Assembly (NCBI GenBank): GCA_030295235.1
Contig: AP026180.1
Location: forward strand, 1 to 64,000
DNA length: 64,000 nucleotides
From: Fistulifera solaris
Lineage: Eukaryota; Bacillariophyta; Bacillariophyceae; Naviculales; Stauroneidaceae
Direction: 5' to 3'
Shown: positions 20,323-32,148 of the stretch, one piece after another
Layout of the letters: each line of letters opens with the position of its first letter
Position numbering within the stretch: the stretch's first letter is position 1
Program-made: the position numbers and the translations under genes
The notes under the pieces: model-generated
Databases searched by the model: none
Seen by the model: the letters and a program-made list of their open reading frames with translations, nothing else
What the model was told of the DNA's origin: nothing

Positions 20323-23300
20323 ATGGCTCCCAGGAATTCAATGTCACGTGGGTCGCCGAGCCTCCTGAGCATGCGAGCAAAACTTGCCTTGTTCGATAAC
20401 AAGCAAGGCACCCCTCCGGGTGGTGACGGCAAAAGAATGAAAAGAAAGCTGCTGTGGAGCCCTTGATTCGCAGAAGATCCCTCGCTGAGATAAGATCCCC
20501 ATTGACTCCGATGACACCAAACGCAGGAAGGCTTTCGATTTCGTCTCCTGAAGCTCAGAAAAATAGCTTGGTTACACCTGACAAGAAGATTATCGGCTCC
20601 GATGGCAAAAGATACACCCAAGTCCTTCTTCTACTGGCTCTAAGAATCCTCCGAAGAAAGTACCGTGGAATTCAAAATGGAAAGTGTCCAAAAGTCCGCA
20701 ACCAAAACAAGCGGTTCAGGTCTTTATGGATAACAGAGAAGGTGCAAATCGAGCAGAAATGCCAGCAGCAGAACATTCACGAGACCGCCTTTATCAGCTA
20801 TCACGAAGACATTCAGCGAAACTCATTGCGGCTAGATCATCTCGTCAGAGTCAGGGTAACGCTTTGGATCCTATGAAAAGCACATCCGCCGACGAGACAG
20901 ACCCGAGGGCAAAGTCGCGAAAAATTGTAGCTACCCCGCCAAAGAATCTGGTTGAGAAACGCGACAAGGCGATTCGCAAATTGTATGGCGCGGATATTGT
21001 CAATAAAGTGTCGTCCAGCAGTGAGGAAACTGACCAAAAGGTGGGACAGGAAAACGGTACACCTACGAAGCCCAAACGCCACGCTTTCAAAGTGTCAGTA
21101 ATCAATAACTCTTCGGCGCCGAGTGCTTACAATGCTTTCCAACCAAAAACAGCGGGTGTCATTACAAACACGGAAGGGAGAACGGAAGGGCAAGGTCCCT
21201 AAAGTCAATAGTTTCTCAGCCGATGACAATGCCAGAAACATTTTCAGATCTTCGTTTTTGGAGGCCTTCCCAGGCAATCGAGAGAATCTCGCTTCAGAAG
21301 ACAAAAAGGAAAAGTCTAACACGGCTCAAGAGAAGGGAAGAGATTGTGTTCCTCCGATTCGAAGGAGTAGTTTTATCCATCGCACTCGCCAGGTGGAAAA
21401 CGGAGGAGAGCCTTTGTCTGAAGATGAGATTATCGAAGATAATCTTCCTGGTGAAACAATGTATTCTAGAATCTTGGGAAGGGCAAGAGGTGGACCAGTC
21501 AGTGTCGTGGAGATACGGCGGGCTGCTAGCCACGATAGCCGAATAACAGATATCACGGAGTTCACGGGGGAAAATGGATTTCCAGTTCGGACATCAGTTG
21601 TGTTTCCGCACCAAAAGTTTATCCGCAACGACGGTCAAATGTTTGAGAACGGCAAGGATATCGGTCATAAATTTGCATTGAACAAACCGAAACCCTGGGA
21701 AGGCCTGGTGCCTCCACCCCCTCCCCCTCTTCCTCCCTCAAAGTTTGATGGCGGCGAAAACGAATAGTTCAGACGAGTCGGCCCCAGTCGCTGCAATCAA
21801 TCAACCTAAACTCTCTGTGAGAGATCGCATCGTCGCTCACAATAGACAACGCTTTGAAAAAGGTGTGCATTCGCGAGCGATAAAGTCGAAAGACAACAAT
21901 GCATGGGCCCTTGGATACACGGAACATGGAAGAAACGTCGCTAAGTCGTCCTCCATGAACGATAAAGACGCTTACCGATCTTTCAATCACATCGACGCCA
22001 AAACGGGATCGTTCGGTACGCTGTCAAGTTCCGAGTCGACCTATCCTCAAGATGATTCACAAAGGAATACAAAAGACTCCACGATTTATCAACTGTCAGT
22101 GAAAGAGCGAGTTGCATTCCACAATCAGAATCCGATCGAACCATCTGGTGCGACGCCGAAATCCAACTTTCAGCACCATCTGGTTAAAACAAAGCAACGT
22201 GGACCCAAAGAGCCAGTCGGGGCAACTTCTAGTGCTAATGGAAAACTAGATCCAATGGAAGGGAAACGAATGGACCCGGAGTCTACTGCTATCATTGCAG
22301 GGGGAACTACACTGTGATCCAACTGGACCACCTTCTAACGATGATTCAAAGTGTCTTCCTTCAGAACCTGCAGTGAATCGAGAAACACAGAGTGAGGAAA
22401 TGGACCCGAAAATAAGCGAATGTCATAAAAGTCCAATGGACCCTGAATCGTCTGTAGGAATCACTTGCTCTGTACAGCAGCGCATTGCGTCTCTCTCAAG
22501 AGATGCGGAGCCATCGCAGAATACCAGTAAGAGAAGCAAAAGCTTGTCTCCAAAGAGAGCACCGGTTGCTGCAAAGGACTCTCGTAACACAGACGAAATT
22601 TCCAAACTTCAGTCAGAAATTTCAGATCTTCGATTGCGCATAAAGATTTTGGACAAGGAGGGTAATCGAGCGGAACTTCTGGACCTCATCGATGCTAAGG
22701 AAGAGGAATGTCGAGAAAAGAGTGATCAACTGCGAAAACTGAACGAAAAACTTGACAGGATAGAGAAAGGACTAGCAGAGATTGAGGCGGAACGCCTTTG
22801 TTTGACGAACAGAGTAAACGAGCTAGAGAGAGATAATGAGCGAACAGAGAAGCAACTCAGACTGCGCGAGGCCGAGATCACAAGCCTTTCGAAGCGATGC
22901 CTGGATCAAGCCGAAGAGCTCAAAGTCGTAACAGCATTCCGCGTTGACAAAAATTCGATGACGAGAGAAATCGAATCACTAAAAGAGTCCATGGAGAAGA
23001 AGTCGTTGGAAGATGTAACCACTATCGATTGCTTAAGCAACAAATTGAACGAGACCAAGAGGGCCCGAGATGAGCTATCCATTCAGCTTTCAACTATCAA
23101 GCGAGATCGGGATGACTGCAGTCGACGTCTGGAGGAATGCCTACTTCGCAATCAACAACTATCGAAAGAGAGGTCGCGATGGGAAGCAGAAAAGAGTAGT
23201 CTCCTCAAAGATGTCGAGCAACAAATCAAAGAGCTGAAAAATAATCACGAGAAAGAGCGTCTTAAGTTGCAGAACGATATAGAAGTGCGCGAAAGAGAAA

Positions 23301-26300
23301 ATCAGAGATTAAAGTCCAATTCTGACGAGAACGAAATCAAGATTGTTGACTTGAACAAAAGATTGACGGATGCCAAAATATCTGCGGAAGAGACTTTGAA
23401 GGCTTTGGAGAGCACCTTTGAAAGCAAGCTCGAGTCGCAGAATCGATATATTGACGCGTTAAAACTGGAGCTTACAGAAACTGCTGCTAGTCTTAGGTCT
23501 GCTCAAGAAATGCTCCATGAAAGCGAGAAAACGGTTGCCGAACGGGACCTTATTGTGGAAGATCTTTTGGAACAGCTCTCGGAGCAAGAACGCCAAGCAG
23601 CCGAAGCCCTGCAATCGGTCAGAAACGAGTTCGAAAGTCAAGCCATAGAAGCACTACACATGGCGAAGGCTAACTTCTGCACACTATTGCAAGAGTTTGT
23701 AGCCCATAGCGAACTTGAGGTCAAACAGCTCCGTGAAGAATACGAAGAGCAAATCTCAAGTGTTCAATCACGCCTCGACAAAATTACTGACGATAGTGAA
23801 GGAAAGGTTGAAGAGAGCAAGTCACTGATCGAGCGCCTTAATGCACAGCTTTCTGACGCCGAGGGAAAGCTAAAATCTGTTTTCGAGAGACACGAGCAAG
23901 AGATGGAGCTATCCCGGAAACAATACGAAGATTCAAAGACTGCCTTTCAACAAGAACTTGATAAACTAACAGCGAACTACGACAAAGAGATATTGCAGAA
24001 GAACAATGAGATTGAGCGACTTTCGCAAGTAAACGCAGAAGAGCGGAATCAACTGGAAAGTCGCATCCGTCAACTAGTGACGGAGGCCGAGAAAAAACGA
24101 AGAAAGAATTCATTCAAGCACATCGGACTTCAAAAATCAGCTGCAATCTCTAAAAGGCAACCTAGACGAGAAGACGATGAAACTTAATGAGGCCAGCGCC
24201 GAGCACCTAGAAGAAGTTACGAAGTACAAAGCAGAGATCGAGTTCCTCAAAAGCAATAATATCGCACAGCAGGAGAAATTCCTAAGCGAGCTGAAAGTGC
24301 AGGAAAACGAAGCGGACTCCTTGAGGTCTGAATTGATACGGACAAAAGCTGAGAGCGACCTTACAATTTCGAGACTTGCGGAGCAAGCGGACTCGACAAA
24401 ACGTGAGCTAAAAGAAGCCATCGAAGAACAAGAGAGAGAAATGCTACTCCAGAAAGAAAAGATTGCGTACTTGGAATCAAACGGCGTCGATGAGAAGAAA
24501 GATTTACTATCAAAGCTACAGGAGATCGAAAGCTCGAAGAATGAGTTGATCAAGAGACTAGAGTCGGAGCTTAGTGAGCTTAAAGCCACCAGTACAACAC
24601 GAATAGAGTCGTTGGAAGCGCACATAGCCAAAATAAATTCCCAGCATGAAGCACAAATCGCAAGCCTTGAAGAGGAAAAAGCAAAACAGCTTTCGCTTAT
24701 TATGCAATCATTAGAAAACAAGGAAAAGGAAATCAGCGCAAAGAACAGCGAAGCATCGGCACTTCTAGTCGAAAAATGTGCTTTACAAGCTCAAGTCGAC
24801 GAATCGGCTGAGAGACTTCAAGAAAAGGAGGCTACTATTCAAGATCTCAAGTCTCAGCTGTCCAAAAGTCAGGACCAGTTGGACGCCAAGGTCGCATCTG
24901 TCTCTGAAACAATAGTCTTACTGAATGCTGAACATGAAAACGATGTTGACAAGCTCTGTGTTTCTCACAGGACGGAAGTGTCTATGCTTGAAGCAAAGTT
25001 GGTCGAACGCAATATGATGATTGAGTGCTTAGAAAAAGATATGGAAGCGCAAATGCGGCAACTTATGGTCACAACGACGAGATTGGAGGAATTACAGGGC
25101 GACGGTGAACTGGTGGAGGGGCTAACTGCCGATATCGAAGCTCTCGAACTCGAACGTGCAGCCCTAATGGAAGATCTTCACGAAAAAGATATGAATATCG
25201 CCGAGTTATCTGCTGAAATATTGAAACTTGAGATTGAGAAAGAAATTATTGCTCAGGACTCGGTAGAAGCGAAGAAAGCGAATGCGAAACTATTGGCTCA
25301 AGAAAAGCAACATGCGTCTCAGCTCAAAGAAGTATTAGAATCCAGTGCCCGCGAGCAGCAGAAGTATTCAGCTGTAGTGGCTTCATTGCAAGAAGATTTG
25401 CAGCAAAAGGAGACCACATTGCGAGTTTACAGGAGTCACTCAGACGAGCAGAATTGTCTCTCGAAAAAGCTTCCGACAACGCGAAACTCTCTGACCAAGT
25501 CCTTAATGAAAAAGACAAGATAATTGGCGAGCTTCGTTCAGAGGTATCGAGGCAGATGATAGAGAATCGCGGATTGGCCTCCAAGCTTGCTGTCAAGGAA
25601 GACGAAATTCGCGATCTCGAAGTGGTGGAGATGTACGACAAGAATGAAAAGATTCGCCTTCTCCAAAACAATGTCGACAACCTGAGCGCCCAACTAGAGT
25701 TCAAATCAGAGCAGTTTAACATAAAAACGTCAGAGCTCGAGAACGAATCAGCGGAATTAAGAAAGAAGCTTGCTCAAATGTGTAAACAGGCGACGGACCA
25801 ACGGGATACAATGCAACGCGAGATCGACACCTTACAGAAGCAGTGCGAAAGCGCAAAGCGTGAATCTGAATTTGCCAAAATCAAATTAGAGGAGACCGAG
25901 CGTAAACTAAAGGACGCCAAGCACGAGTCGGGGTCCTTTTCGACAAAAATCCACGACTTGGAAGTGGCGTGCAAAGAACTGCAAGACAACTGTCGTGAGT
26001 TGCAGCTCACTCAGGAAGAAGTGAACAACGAGCGCAACGAGCTCACACTACGACTGGAAAAGGAGATGGGACTGGTGCGTGAACACGAAGACATCCGATG
26101 GGATCTGGAACGACGTTGTGAAGATTTGAAGCGGGAACTGGAGGCGCGCGACGAGAACTCGTTAGAACTCACTAAGAAAATTGAGGGTTTGGAGAGTTCC
26201 ATGAATGAGAGGATTTTGCTCAATGAAGAATTAAGTCGTCACAACAAGGAACTGGAATCCTTTCTTCAAACGCAGAACCAGGCCGTTGACCAAGTACGGG

Positions 26301-26767
26301 CAGAAGTGGACTCACTAAGAATCAAACTTCAAGCTCGTGATGATCAAGTCAAAGAACTCAAAGCGGAGAAAACCAACCAAGAGCAAATTTTATTGGACGA
26401 ACTTGAAACGGAACGCCAGAATTTGCAAATGGTTACCAGCGAACTCGAAGTGACACAACAAAAACTCGGAGTACTGCTCCGTGAAAACAAAGACATTGTC
26501 GAGTTAGAAAAAGAGAGAGAAGCTCTGCAAGACAAGGTCCGCCGACAAGAAGCTTACTTGAAACGAAAACTAGACAAGGAAAAGATGGGAAGAGCCACGG
26601 CTCGACCAAGCGGCTTGCAGGGATCACCAACGAGGCGATTGACGAATCCTAGCAAGCGCCAGTCGACGCCTATCTCACCTGAGTTAAAGACTCTGCCCAC
26701 CCAGTCTACGACGTCTACGGGGGGATCCAAACTAGACTGGGAACTGGATTGTTTGTTGGCGGATTAA
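20323..26767 (+). CDS. Giant coiled-coil protein (about 2,150 aa), frame broken
   Basis: It starts MAPRNSMSRGSPSLLSMRAK and ends KLDWELDCLLAD. The first third is low-complexity and basic, with a PPPPPPLPPSKF run. The last two thirds are almost continuous heptad coiled coil rich in E, K, L, Q and R (for example IKILDKEGNRAELLDLIDAK and LEVTQQKLGVLLRENKDIVE), like golgins, myosin tails or centrosomal proteins; I cannot assign a family. The N-terminal third repeats a short motif: LSMRAKLALFDN (20365), LSVRDRIVAHN (21811), LSVKERVAFHN (22093) and CSVQQRIASLS (22466). Frame changes occur near 20432, 20617, 21180-21200, 21755, 22305, 24092 and 25413. Most are explained by one or two missing homopolymer bases; 24092 may be an extra A. 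A very short intron cannot be excluded at each, but overlapping open frames argue against it. Confidence 0.8.
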
Positions 26768-26776
26768 TAATTATTA

Positions 26777-27638
26777 TTATGAAATAAACTGTATTGTAAA
26801 GTGAATGTTGGAAAATCTTGTAGCTGTGTTAGGACAAAATACCCGATGCACTGATAGAAAAGGAATCTGCGACGCCTGGACTGTCGCTAGGTATTCATGA
26901 CCGCCCGTCACCGCATTTCGCTGCAGCCGCACGCGCTGTGTAATGAAACGATCCCATTCCAAGTTCCGCGGACTGGAGGATGCCGTCACCAGTACCACCG
27001 AACATTGTTCGAGCAGGCGAGACAATTGTCGGACGATTTCCGTGCGCACTACATCCTCGTCGTCCTCTAAAAAACCGTCCCACAAGATCAATGTGGGATG
27101 CGAATCGAACGCGGCCAACTGATGACGCCAACACTCGAGCAGAGGCACCCAGTCGGTCGCCGCCCGCGCCAAATGAATGCGTTCACAACAATCTTGCAGA
27201 TCTTGATTGAAAAGTTGTTCGTCATGGGCATCGGCCATGGCCGTTTGGATGTGACGCAGTAGCGTGGATCGGACGACGTGGGCTAGTTTGGAAGCCGTCA
27301 CTTGTTGGTGAGAATCCAGCCACAAGACTTGCGGAAGAATATCCGTAGTCGTGGTGGTGAATTGGGAGGGCCGCGTTTGCACGACAAAGCGTGCCGCCAG
27401 TGATAGTAGGGTCCACGTTTTCGCGACATCTCCCGTCAAATGAATCACCGGAAGTGTCGGAGTGTGTCGACGAAAGGCCGCGTCCATGAAGGATATTCCG
27501 GATCCGGAACGAAAGAACGACCACGCGGAAGACGAAGGATCTTTGGGGATTTCCTCTCTCTTTCGTTTCGATCGTTGAAACCAATCGTACGCTGTTTCGG
27601 TCCACGAAGTGGGGTGGGGCGACCTGAGTCGTCGTCAT
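26777..27638 (-). CDS. RecA/RAD51-fold protein, possible XRCC2-like paralog
   Basis: The core from 27487 reads TLPVIHLTGDVAKTWTLLSL, a degenerate Walker A (G-x3-KT) followed by a helix. ILPQVLWLDSHQQVTASKLA is strand 2 with an acidic-aromatic end. FDSHPTLILWDGFLED is a Walker B-like strand, and LSRLLEQCSVVLVTASSS is the next strand. This order and the DxL/DS pattern suit the RAD51 paralog XRCC2, which acts in homologous recombination, but similarity is weak by eye. The ATG at 27485-27487 gives 236 aa without the usual N-terminal helix. An upstream in-frame segment (WTETAYDWFQRSKRKREEIP) looks genuine and would need an ATG near 27638 plus frame corrections. It is convergent with the coiled-coil gene, 9 bp between stops. 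Confidence 0.55.
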
Positions 27639-28008
27639 TGTGAATCAAGTTAGAACAGTGCGCCGTAAAATAATACAATTAATGAAAAGCGCCGAGAGAA
27701 TATATGAATGAAACAAACTAAAGAATGACGGAAATAAAGCATCATGCCAACGTTGCATTTTTGGCGGGAGACGAAAACGATGTGTATACTAGTATGGCGA
27801 ATACTGTAGTCGGCTGCGTACATCAATAAAATTCCTACGAGGCCAACGAGAAACACTCGTAGACTTTCGATGCCTTGCATCATTCCTCATTAGTTAGCTT
27901 TAAGTCAAGTTAATGTCGATTATTGTTTATTAAAAAGTAAAAGATGGCTTGACTACGTTGATGATAAGCTGACAGTCACTTTTAATTTCGCGCAATTTTG
28001 ATTTTTCC

Positions 28009-28094
28009 AGCCAATGTCTTCGAGTCCTGACCTTCATGTTTTTACTATGATCTAAACAGTTTGTTGTACCAATCCACGACTGGATTTCGTCATG
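28009..28094 (-). repeat. Direct repeat copy 1, related to the dispersed family
   Basis: It shares CCAATGTCTTCG, TTCATGTTTTTACTATGATC, AAACAGTTTGTTGTACCAATC and CACGACTGGATTTCGTCATG with the copy at 28233, with a few substitutions. The order TTACTATG ... CCAAA ... CACGACTG ... TCATG is the reverse complement of the repeat at 15848. Confidence 0.65.
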
Positions 28095-28232
28095 TGACTC
28101 CATCAAGCCTTTTGTACATGCAGCCTGCAGCGCGAATTTTTCGTCTTTTTCGCGTTTGACGATAGTCTCTTACAATAGTTAATCCAAAGCTAGTTATGCT
28201 TTCACCTTGAAATTCCGCGCCATTGCGATTTC

Positions 28233-28321
28233 AGCCGGCAATGTCTTCGCGTCCTGATCTTCATGTTTTTACTATGATCCAAACAGTTAGTTCTACCAAT
28301 CCACGACTGGATTTCGTCATG
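28233..28321 (-). repeat. Direct repeat copy 2, related to the dispersed family
   Basis: This is the second copy of the segment at 28009-28094, about 225 bp downstream, with scattered substitutions. Confidence 0.65.
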
Positions 28322-29332
28322 AGAATAAAATAAAATTGAGAGTTTAGCGTACTTATTTCCTATCCCTATGACAGAACCGTAACACAATCCGTCCCTAGAC
28401 AATGTCTAGATGCGGATTGCCAAGACATTACTGAGGCAATGAGCATGGGGGCTGCCATCTGATTCGGAGTGAAATTTGTGGCCTAGTCCGTCGGCCGAAT
28501 AATTAGTTTGGGTTCGCGTTAAGCGCCGATTCTGGTGAAAATATGATTGCTTGTGTGGTATTTGATTGCTCTGGGTTCAAATTGATTCGTCCTTGCTGTT
28601 GTTGTGCTGTGATTGTCGATGCTGGTAAGTTGGGTTCTGGGGGTGTGAAGTTTCCACATCATAAGAATCATGAATTTTTATGATTGATGACTTTTTAGTC
28701 GTTACTAGCTAGTTACTAGGAGACTCTTTACCAGGGACCCTTTGAAGCAACGGCGCCACTCTAGCGCTGAATAATAATTCCACAATGGTTATCACTTTTC
28801 CGCCGTCACATAGTCTAGAGGCGTCAGCAACCGTATTGTGGTTTTGACGACTGACTCGTGATTGATTCGTTCGTTCGTATAGAAGAGCCTCAACCGGCCT
28901 TTCTTGTAGTATCCTCGAAACTGTAGAGAGGGTGGTCGCGTGTTCGCCGCACGCGTATTTTCCGTTGAACCGTTGCGTGTGCGTCTGACGTCGAGCGTCG
29001 AAGGTCGAAGATCGAAACAAGCACGAACGCAATGAGAGGCAAAAGATGCGGTCAACGACGATGCAGATCTGAAATCGACAACAAGAGTGAGCACAACGCC
29101 ATTGAAATCTTTATTCATCAGAATTTTACAACGTTGCTTGCAATCTACGCTTGTGTAGATTTAAGAAGCGGATATTTGTAGAGCAAAATTTGCGATTTGC
29201 AATCAACCTTGATTACTGAAACGATAAAAGCATCGGCACTCCTCGTGAAAGATTTAGGTTGCGTCCCTATCATCGTCAATATAAATTTGCTTTGTTTTAA
29301 ACTGAAGCTTTCTTATTGTGTGAACGACAATT

Positions 29333-31278
29333 ATGGCAAATCCTTTTGAACAGTTTGCTATGCCGACGGCCCCGCCGTCTGCGGAACCCATGTACGCAGC
29401 ACCGCAACCACCGATGAATGGCTACGGAGCACCGCCGCCGCAGCCATACGGCGCCCGCAATACGATGCTCAGTATGCTGCACCCCCTCAACAACCCTACG
29501 GAGCGCCTCCGCAACCCTACGGAGCGCCTCCGCAACCTTACGGAGCACCGCCTCCGCCGCAACCTTCTTACGGAGCACCCTACGGACAGCCGCCCACGTA
29601 TGAGCAACAACAACCACCTCCGACCTATGAGCAGCCACCCGCCGCGTACGGGCAACCACCACCTCCGGAGCAGCCTGCGTATGATACCGGGAACCCTTTT
29701 GGTGCTCCTCCGGCCGCCGCTCCTCCCGTTGCTGCTCCTCCGGCACCGACACCCCCGGTTTATGATGCTCCTCCGGCAGCAGAACCCACAAATCCCTTTG
29801 CCCAGCCACCACCACCACAAGCAGATGCTGCGGGTAATCCGTTTGGTGCCCCCGAAAGTCAACCTCCTGCTCCAGCAGACCCGTGGGGTGCCGCACCTCA
29901 ACAGCCGCCGCAACAGCCACCGGCACCGTATCAGCAACCCCCTTACGGGGCTCCGCAACAGCCGTACGGTGCGCCTCCCCCACAGCCGCACAGTGCGCCT
30001 CCTCCACCGTACGGGGCTCCTTCGTATGCCGAAACACCTGATGCTTTCATGGGTGCTTTGGTTCCAGCGCAGCAGCAATCGAACCCTTATGCCGTCAATC
30101 CGTACGGTCAACAACCTCCCGCTTATGGAGCACCGGCGTATGGAGCACCACCCCAGAACCCGTACGGATATCCTCCTCAGCAGCCATACGGTCAACCCGC
30201 TCCGCCGCCGCCGGCAGTCGATCCTTTCTCGGTCTTTGAAAGTCAGGCACTCGTTCCGGCGGCCCCACCTGCGGCGTATCCGGGTGCACCGCCGGTCGTG
30301 GCGGCTCCGGCGCCCGCGAGCGGCAGTGATGACGACTTTTGGGGAGGCTTTGGAGGAAATGCGGCTGCTCCGCCAGCGGCTTCCGAAGCGCCATCAGTGG
30401 CCCAAACGGGAGAAGATGGCTTGCCACCCGGCGGAGAGTGGTACGATGCCAAAATCTTCACTCCCACTTTAGGTGTCATGTTTTTCAAGCCCCAGGAACT
30501 GACCGACTCGTTATTCTTGAATACGGACAAGGCCATTGTCGATGCTTTGGGGGAACGACCCGTGGTGGCATTCATTGTGGAAGGATCGTCGGCACGAGCT
30601 GCGGGAGTCGAATTGGGCCATGTTTTGTTGAAGGTGAACGGTGTGGACGTGAAAAACCCCAAAGATGCTTCGCGATTGATCAAAGAGGGTCCTCGACCAC
30701 TTCCTTTGCTGTTTTACGTTCCCAATACCGATGTCGTCGTGGCCGAAGGAGAACATATGGTCAAATACGATACACGAGACACCATTGCACCCAACAGTGC
30801 TAAAGAATGGAAGCCGAAATACGTGGTGATTGGCGGTATCATTGCGCAACCGTGGATGATGAACATGTATCGTTCCAAAGTAAGTTGTTTTACAATGAAA
30901 AGAGTGCTCTTTGCATGAGAAATTTTAGTCAACTTACTGTATTGTTTTGTCGTCCAACAGTCGGAATATGATATCGCAGTTATTGAGACACAAGCTCGTC
31001 GACCTGTATCCGTGAAAGTAAAACAATTTTCGTTGCAAGGAGCTCGCATTCAAAATGATTGGCAGGGTCCCCAAATGGTCAAGTACAAGAATAAATTACA
31101 ACCATGGAAATACATTGTTGTACTTCCCGTGGCGCGCAACCCAATCAAGATCTCTTCACCAAATCTTTCGCAGCTCAAGCCCGTTCATGAAGGCATTCGG
31201 CGCGTCTTGTTGGCGCAACAACGCAGTCGAGGGGATCGCGACGACCACGACCGTCAACAAGAACCGCACAGGTACTAA
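29333..31278 (+). CDS. Proline-rich YGAPP-repeat protein with PDZ-like and PH-like C-terminus
   Basis: Two exons (29333-30879 and 30961-31278, 81-bp GT-AG intron) encode 621 aa after one missing base near 29455. The N-terminal half is a disordered tract of YGAPPQP-type repeats. It carries four NPF motifs (ANPFEQF, GNPFGAP twice, TNPFAQP), DPW, DPF and DDDFWGGFGG, the kind of motifs that bind EH domains and clathrin adaptors. A PDZ-like domain follows (LGVMFFKPQ, VVAFIVEGSSARAAGVELG, HVLLKVNGVDV), then KEWKPKYVVIGGIIAQPWMM... to WKYIVVLPVARNP, which resembles a PH domain. A role in endocytosis or vesicle coats is inferred. The ATG at 29333 is clear. Confidence 0.78.
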
Positions 31279-32148
31279 ATCATTGGGTTGTTGCAGAGCT
31301 ATACATCCGAACGTTGGGCATTTGTTAGTTACAGTTAAGGTCAAACTGTTATTATTTTTAAAAGATTGATCTCGTAGTCTCAACTTGAATCATCTTTCAT
31401 GTTGCCTATCGACAAGCTTCGTACGATGGATCTATCGTGACCCAGGACCAAGATCCAGTCGTGGAGAGATTTTTCAACACTTGTGTTTATAGTGAATTCA
31501 GAGTTGCATCGTTTTGAGGGCTCTTCGACGTCAAACGAGCTAAGGAATGCATTGAAATGTTGCTTACAATACAGAGCGACCTTTCTCAAATGCAATTATA
31601 TTATAAATAGTGTTCCGTTGTATCTGTAATGCTCGAGCGAAAGACTAATCTGAAAGTTCATGTCTTGGATTGCTACCATCGTGACGCTGCATTTTTATCA
31701 ATTTGGGCCAGAGTTTCAACATTTTGCAATGCCATGATATAAGGTACAAGTATTTGAATTTATTGTTGCTGATGCTTTTGGTGGAATGCAATAAAAACTA
31801 CTCCGTAGGAATTACAAGTACGTCAATGTTAATGCCGCGTTTCAGAAAATCACACGGATTTTGTTATAGTGTATAAAGTATTGACTGAACTGTGATTCAG
31901 TCCCGGAATCCGGCTACTCTTTTTTCTTGCCGCGTGGCATTTGGTGCCACTCATGACTGAAATGCAGTCGTGAAAAAAGTAATTCGATTTTGACTGTAGG
32001 CTTGGCTGTGGGCACCGCTCGAGGGGTGCGACGCTCGATGAAGTTCGTTCCATTGCAATAACATCTCGTTGCGGTCCCTTCATTTCATTGATACTATCCT
32101 TTCATTCCTTCATTCTTATCCCTTTTCCATCCACCTACACAATACGAT
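31279..32148. other. Gene-free spacer with palindromes
   Basis: No gene is seen. It contains TACTCCGTA at 31799-31807 followed by GGAATT, and two GACTG palindromes near 31887 (GACTGAACTGTGATTCAGTC) and 31951-31972 (CATGACTGAAATGCAGTCG). The promoter of the helicase gene lies at the right end. Confidence 0.5.

Larger units (their letters stand above)
27639..29332. other. Long gene-poor spacer with diverged repeats
   Basis: It is about 1.7 kb without a supportable gene. Two repeat copies lie at 28009-28094 and 28233-28321. The stretch 27650-27883 (minus) could encode a hydrophobic small peptide, but nothing supports it. The right end holds the promoter of the proline-rich PDZ protein. Confidence 0.5.

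Noticed and set aside
27650-27883. Small hydrophobic open frame (77 codons) on the minus strand
   Set aside because: It has an ATG and one hydrophobic stretch, but no conserved motif, and its C-terminal half looks random.
28570-28600. GGGTTCAAAT-like word suggestive of a tRNA T-arm
   Set aside because: No acceptor stem, anticodon arm or A box can be placed around it.
29297-30195. Long Arg/Val-rich open frames opposite the proline-rich gene
   Set aside because: Their composition is the mirror of the YGAPP repeats on the other strand.
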